Shown: in pieces, positions 41,155-43,656 of the stretch
Layout of the letters: every line of letters begins with the position of its first letter
Numbering within the stretch: the stretch's first letter is position 1
Assembly: GCA_031285905.1 (NCBI GenBank)
Contig: JAITVH010000051.1
Coordinates: 1-43,656, forward strand
From: Prevotella sp.
GTDB lineage: Bacteria; Bacteroidota; Bacteroidia; Bacteroidales; Dysgonomonadaceae
Length of the DNA: 43,656 bases
Reading direction: 5' to 3'
Notes under the pieces: model-generated
Told to the model about the DNA's origin: nothing
Database searches by the model: none
What the model saw: the letters and a program-made list of their open reading frames with translations, nothing else
Made by a program: the position numbers and the translations under genes

Positions 41155-42042
41155 ATGAAATATCTTTTATATTCCTTAATAGGAATACTCATGTTCGTAT
41201 CCTGCTCCTCTCAGAATAAAGAGGAATTAAGAGGGAAAATAGAAAAGATCATTCAGGACAAAAAGGCAACTGTAGGAGTTGCTTTAGTTGTCGATGGTAA
41301 AGATACATTGACAATCAATAATAGCATCCACTACCCTATGCAAAGTGTCTTCAAATTTCATCTTGCACTGGCAGTTCTGGATTATATGAATATAAATAAT
41401 ATTCCTCTTGATCACAAAGTATACATCCAAAAAGAGGATTTACTCCCCGATACATGGAGTCCTATCAGGGAAGAACATCCTGATGGTAACTTTGAAATGC
41501 CGATAGGTGAACTCATAAAATATACTGTCGCAAAAAGCGATAACAATGGGTGTGATATATTATTCCGTTTCATCGGCGGAACAGAGAAAGTAGACAGCTA
41601 CATAAAGTCTTTGGGAATAACTGATTTTTCGATTGTAGCCAATGAGGAAGAAATGCATCGTGAATGGGATTTACAGTATAAAAACTACACTACTCCCTAT
41701 GCAGCTATACAACTACTAGAAAAATTCAGGGAGGAAAACATATTACCAAAACATTTCCATGATTTTCTTTGGGAAACGATGATCGGAACTACAACAGGAT
41801 CTAATAAGATTAAAGGGCTTCTACCTGACGAAACTATTGTTGCGCATAAAACAGGAAGCTCCGGCCGAAACGAGAAAGGGCTGAAAGGCGCTGATAATGA
41901 CATTGCCATTATCCAATTACCGGATGGGCGACAGTATTCTCTTGCCATATTTGTATCAGACTCATACGAAAGCGATGAGACGAATGCTGAAATAATTTCT
42001 CAAATATCAAAAATAATATATGACGATCTGATTACACCATAA
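41155..42042 (+). CDS. Class A beta-lactamase, subclass A2
   Basis: A 295-residue lipoprotein (lipobox Cys17 in LMFVSC) with all class A active-site motifs: Ser64-V-F-Lys67, Ser128-Asp129-Asn130, Glu164 in VANEEEMH (the E166 position) and Lys232-Thr233-Gly234. The longer omega-loop region with EEMHREWDLQYKNY is the A2 pattern shared by the CfxA, CepA, CblA and PER groups. It would hydrolyse beta-lactams in the periplasm, anchored to a membrane. No insertion sequence is nearby; it lies 3 nt downstream of cbpM, so it is part of the chaperone operon rather than a recent cassette. Confidence 0.93.
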   Translation: MKYLLYSLIGILMFVSCSSQNKEELRGKIEKIIQDKKATVGVALVVDGKDTLTINNSIHYPMQSVFKFHLALAVLDYMNINNIPLDHKVYIQKEDLLPDTWSPIREEHPDGNFEMPIGELIKYTVAKSDNNGCDILFRFIGGTEKVDSYIKSLGITDFSIVANEEEMHREWDLQYKNYTTPYAAIQLLEKFREENILPKHFHDFLWETMIGTTTGSNKIKGLLPDETIVAHKTGSSGRNEKGLKGADNDIAIIQLPDGRQYSLAIFVSDSYESDETNAEIISQISKIIYDDLITP

Positions 42043-42121
42043 ACTAAGTTATAGAAAGTATTTAATGATACATTTTCAGATTATAACTTCCTGTAGTTGT
42101 TATACATACAAAAGTAATAAA

Positions 42122-42136
42122 AAGGTCTGCAACCTT
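42122..42136. repeat. Mini-hairpin AAGGTCTGCAACCTT
   Basis: Second copy of the mini-hairpin at 26134, with compensating stem changes and the same TCTGCRA centre. It lies in the spacer after the beta-lactamase gene. Confidence 0.5.
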
Positions 42137-42195
42137 AATTCTTTGATATTCCTGTTTATTTTATACTTTTATCTAAAATCTTAATTTTTTATCCT

Positions 42196-43095
42196 ATGAA
42201 AACGTTTTATAATATTATTACATCCGTATTCTTTATTCTCCTTATCTCTTCTTGTAGTTCAAAGCCTGTTCAACTCAATGTAATGAGTTTCAACATCTGG
42301 GTAGGAGGAGGTAAATCCCTCGATGCTACCGCACAGGTAATCGTCGATAGTAAAGCCGATATAGTCGGCATACAAGAATCGACCAGGGCAGGGAAAAATA
42401 TGGCAGTTCACATTGCCGATAGTCTCGGATGGTACTCTTATGTGTATTCTAATAGTCCTACCATAATCAGCAGATACCCTATTGTTGATACTACTACGAA
42501 TAAATACGGTGTAAAGATAAAAATAGACGAAAAGCACTTTGTGTGGATGTTTAATGTACATCTAATGTACTGCCCTTACGAGCCATATCAACTGAACGGA
42601 ATAGAGTATTGTGGCGCGCCATTGCTGGAAACGGAACAACAAGCGATAGAGTCTGCCATCAAGAGCCGGGGAGAAACTGTAAATGCAAGTGTTGCAGACA
42701 TGCTGGAAGTACAAAAAGAAGGCTACCCGATCTTTATTACAGGTGATTTCAACGAACCGTCATGCCTCGACTGGACAAAGAAAGCTACGGAAGCAGGACT
42801 ATGTAAAATCCCTGTAGCATGGCCGTCCACTAAGGCTTACCTCGATAAAGCGGGCATGAAAGATTCATATCGCGTAATTTATCCTGACGAAGTAAAAAAT
42901 CCGGGACATACTTGGACTACGCTGCCGGCAGAGAATGAAATTCTCGACCGTATTGACTTTTTGCTTTTCTGGGGTGAAAAGATAAAAGTTGAAAATTCCC
43001 AATTAGCCGGAGAATCGAGCGATTTAAGCGATATTAAGTTTAATAACTATCCTTCAGATCACCGGGCGGTATTAAGCACATTTATACTCGAATAA
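42196..43095 (+). CDS. Endonuclease/exonuclease/phosphatase-family lipoprotein
   Basis: A 299-residue lipoprotein with lipobox Cys20 (LLISSC) followed by SSKP. The EEP fold motifs are complete: MSFNIWVGGG, DIVGIQES (metal-binding Glu), FNVHLMYCP, ITGDFNEPSCLDW (Asp and Asn), LDRIDFLLF and YPSDHRAVLSTF (final Asp-His). Being exported, it is more likely a phosphodiesterase or phosphatase acting on lipids, sugars or extracellular DNA than a repair enzyme. The DNA glycosylase gene follows at 25 nt. Confidence 0.9.
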   Translation: MKTFYNIITSVFFILLISSCSSKPVQLNVMSFNIWVGGGKSLDATAQVIVDSKADIVGIQESTRAGKNMAVHIADSLGWYSYVYSNSPTIISRYPIVDTTTNKYGVKIKIDEKHFVWMFNVHLMYCPYEPYQLNGIEYCGAPLLETEQQAIESAIKSRGETVNASVADMLEVQKEGYPIFITGDFNEPSCLDWTKKATEAGLCKIPVAWPSTKAYLDKAGMKDSYRVIYPDEVKNPGHTWTTLPAENEILDRIDFLLFWGEKIKVENSQLAGESSDLSDIKFNNYPSDHRAVLSTFILE

Positions 43096-43120
43096 AATTT
43101 GCAGATATATTACAGATCAT

Positions 43121-43615
43121 ATGGAAGAAAGAAAAATTGGTTTCCCTCCCATTGCCGATAAAAATTCGAGAATATTGATATTGGGAACGATTCCCAGCAT
43201 TGAATCGCTTCGAAAACAAGAGCGGTACGGACATAAAAGCAACCAATTCTGGAAAATACTGTTTACATTATTTGAACAACCTCTTCCTGATGATTATAAA
43301 GAGAAAAACGCCCTATTGACCGAGAATAGGATCGCTATATGGGACGTTCTCGACTCATGCGAGGGAGAGGGCAGCCTGGATAGTAATATCCGTAGAGAAA
43401 AGCCGAATGACTTTAAAAAGTTCTTTAAAAACTATCCGCAAATAAAGCATGTTTTCTTTACAGGGAAAAAAGCTGAAGAGTTTTATAAAAGATATGTAGG
43501 CTTTGACGAAGAAAGGACGTATATAACTCTGCCTTCTCACAGCCCGGCAAACGCCCGGATGACTCTGGCGGAAAAAATTGAGAAATGGCAGATTTTGCGG
43601 GATGTTATTAAGTAA
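43121..43615 (+). CDS. DNA-deoxyinosine glycosylase (UDG family 6)
   Basis: A 164-residue member of the uracil-DNA glycosylase superfamily. FPPIADKNSRILILGTIPS and ESLRKQERYGHKSNQFWKIL are the family 6 opening, IAIWDVLDSCEGEGSLDSNI holds the WDV-x3-C and the GS-x-D-x-x-I element, and LPSHSPANA is the closing motif. Family 6 enzymes remove hypoxanthine from deaminated adenine in DNA; they do not act mainly on uracil. It follows the EEP lipoprotein gene by 25 nt. Confidence 0.92.
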   Translation: MEERKIGFPPIADKNSRILILGTIPSIESLRKQERYGHKSNQFWKILFTLFEQPLPDDYKEKNALLTENRIAIWDVLDSCEGEGSLDSNIRREKPNDFKKFFKNYPQIKHVFFTGKKAEEFYKRYVGFDEERTYITLPSHSPANARMTLAEKIEKWQILRDVIK

Positions 43616-43642
43616 TGAATAATATTTATTGTCGTATTTGAT

Positions 43643-43656
43643 GTCGTAGGGGCGAA
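43643..43656 (+). repeat. Start of a repeat copy at the window edge
   Basis: GTAGGGGCGAA equals 10641-10651, where it is the left arm of an inverted repeat. The window ends within it. Confidence 0.5.

Overview
The window looks like chromosome of a Bacteroidota bacterium of the order Bacteroidales, most like a Dysgonomonas-type organism (inference). The reasons are many promoters with the Bacteroidota -7 box TAnnTTTG, a single-chain glycyl-tRNA synthetase, families typical of the order (DUF3108, DUF3256, DUF5063, DUF5856), a type IX secretion tail-like protein, a subclass A2 beta-lactamase and AT-rich spacers closed by clear hairpin terminators. There is no rRNA, CRISPR array, transposase, integrase or phage structural gene. 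The only clear RNA gene is tRNA-Leu(CAA).

Layout: 1-368 is a composite intergenic repeat. 369-9716 is mostly core: an Ig-like lipoprotein with a DUF3108 protein, a tyrosine phosphatase, a Dps-like DUF5856 protein, glycyl-tRNA synthetase with an FKBP lipoprotein, and a DEDDh exonuclease with a DUF4026 protein. 9785-10760 is a repeat-rich island around a small XRE regulator. 10911-12433 holds a RelA/SpoT-type synthetase overlapping a GNAT acetyltransferase. 12515-15200 holds the sliding clamp dnaN and the phosphatidylethanolamine genes psd and pssA. 15582-18205 has an outer-membrane barrel gene, an unknown large lipoprotein on the other strand, and the 3' remnant of a second barrel gene. 18280-22237 holds ahcY, a glycosyltransferase and a mannose-1-phosphate guanylyltransferase.

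After tRNA-Leu (22391-22474) comes a visibly AT-rich accessory block to about 26793: a zinc-ribbon/transglutaminase-like protein, an unknown small protein, an MNT-HEPN fusion and a GNAT. 27061-34373 is core again: a DUF418 membrane protein, the truA-nhaA-eamA-DUF3256 run, a mini sorting-domain protein, and the tRNA-maturation operon queD-queE-rnz. 34390-36203 is a second accessory spot: repeats, a candidate structured RNA on the minus strand, and a two-gene unit of an XRE regulator and a three-helix membrane protein. 36405-43615 is core: MmcQ/YjbR, a lone sufB, DUF5063 with an RNase D-like exonuclease, cbpA-cbpM with a beta-lactamase 3 nt downstream, an endonuclease/exonuclease/phosphatase lipoprotein and a family 6 DNA glycosylase.

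The best candidates for something undescribed are the XRE/membrane-protein unit at 35040-36203, the zinc-ribbon/transglutaminase and MNT-HEPN block beside tRNA-Leu, the structured minus-strand RNA candidate at 34694-34869, and the repeat family that brackets one XRE gene and lies upstream of the other. All functional claims rest on motif reading; no database search was possible.
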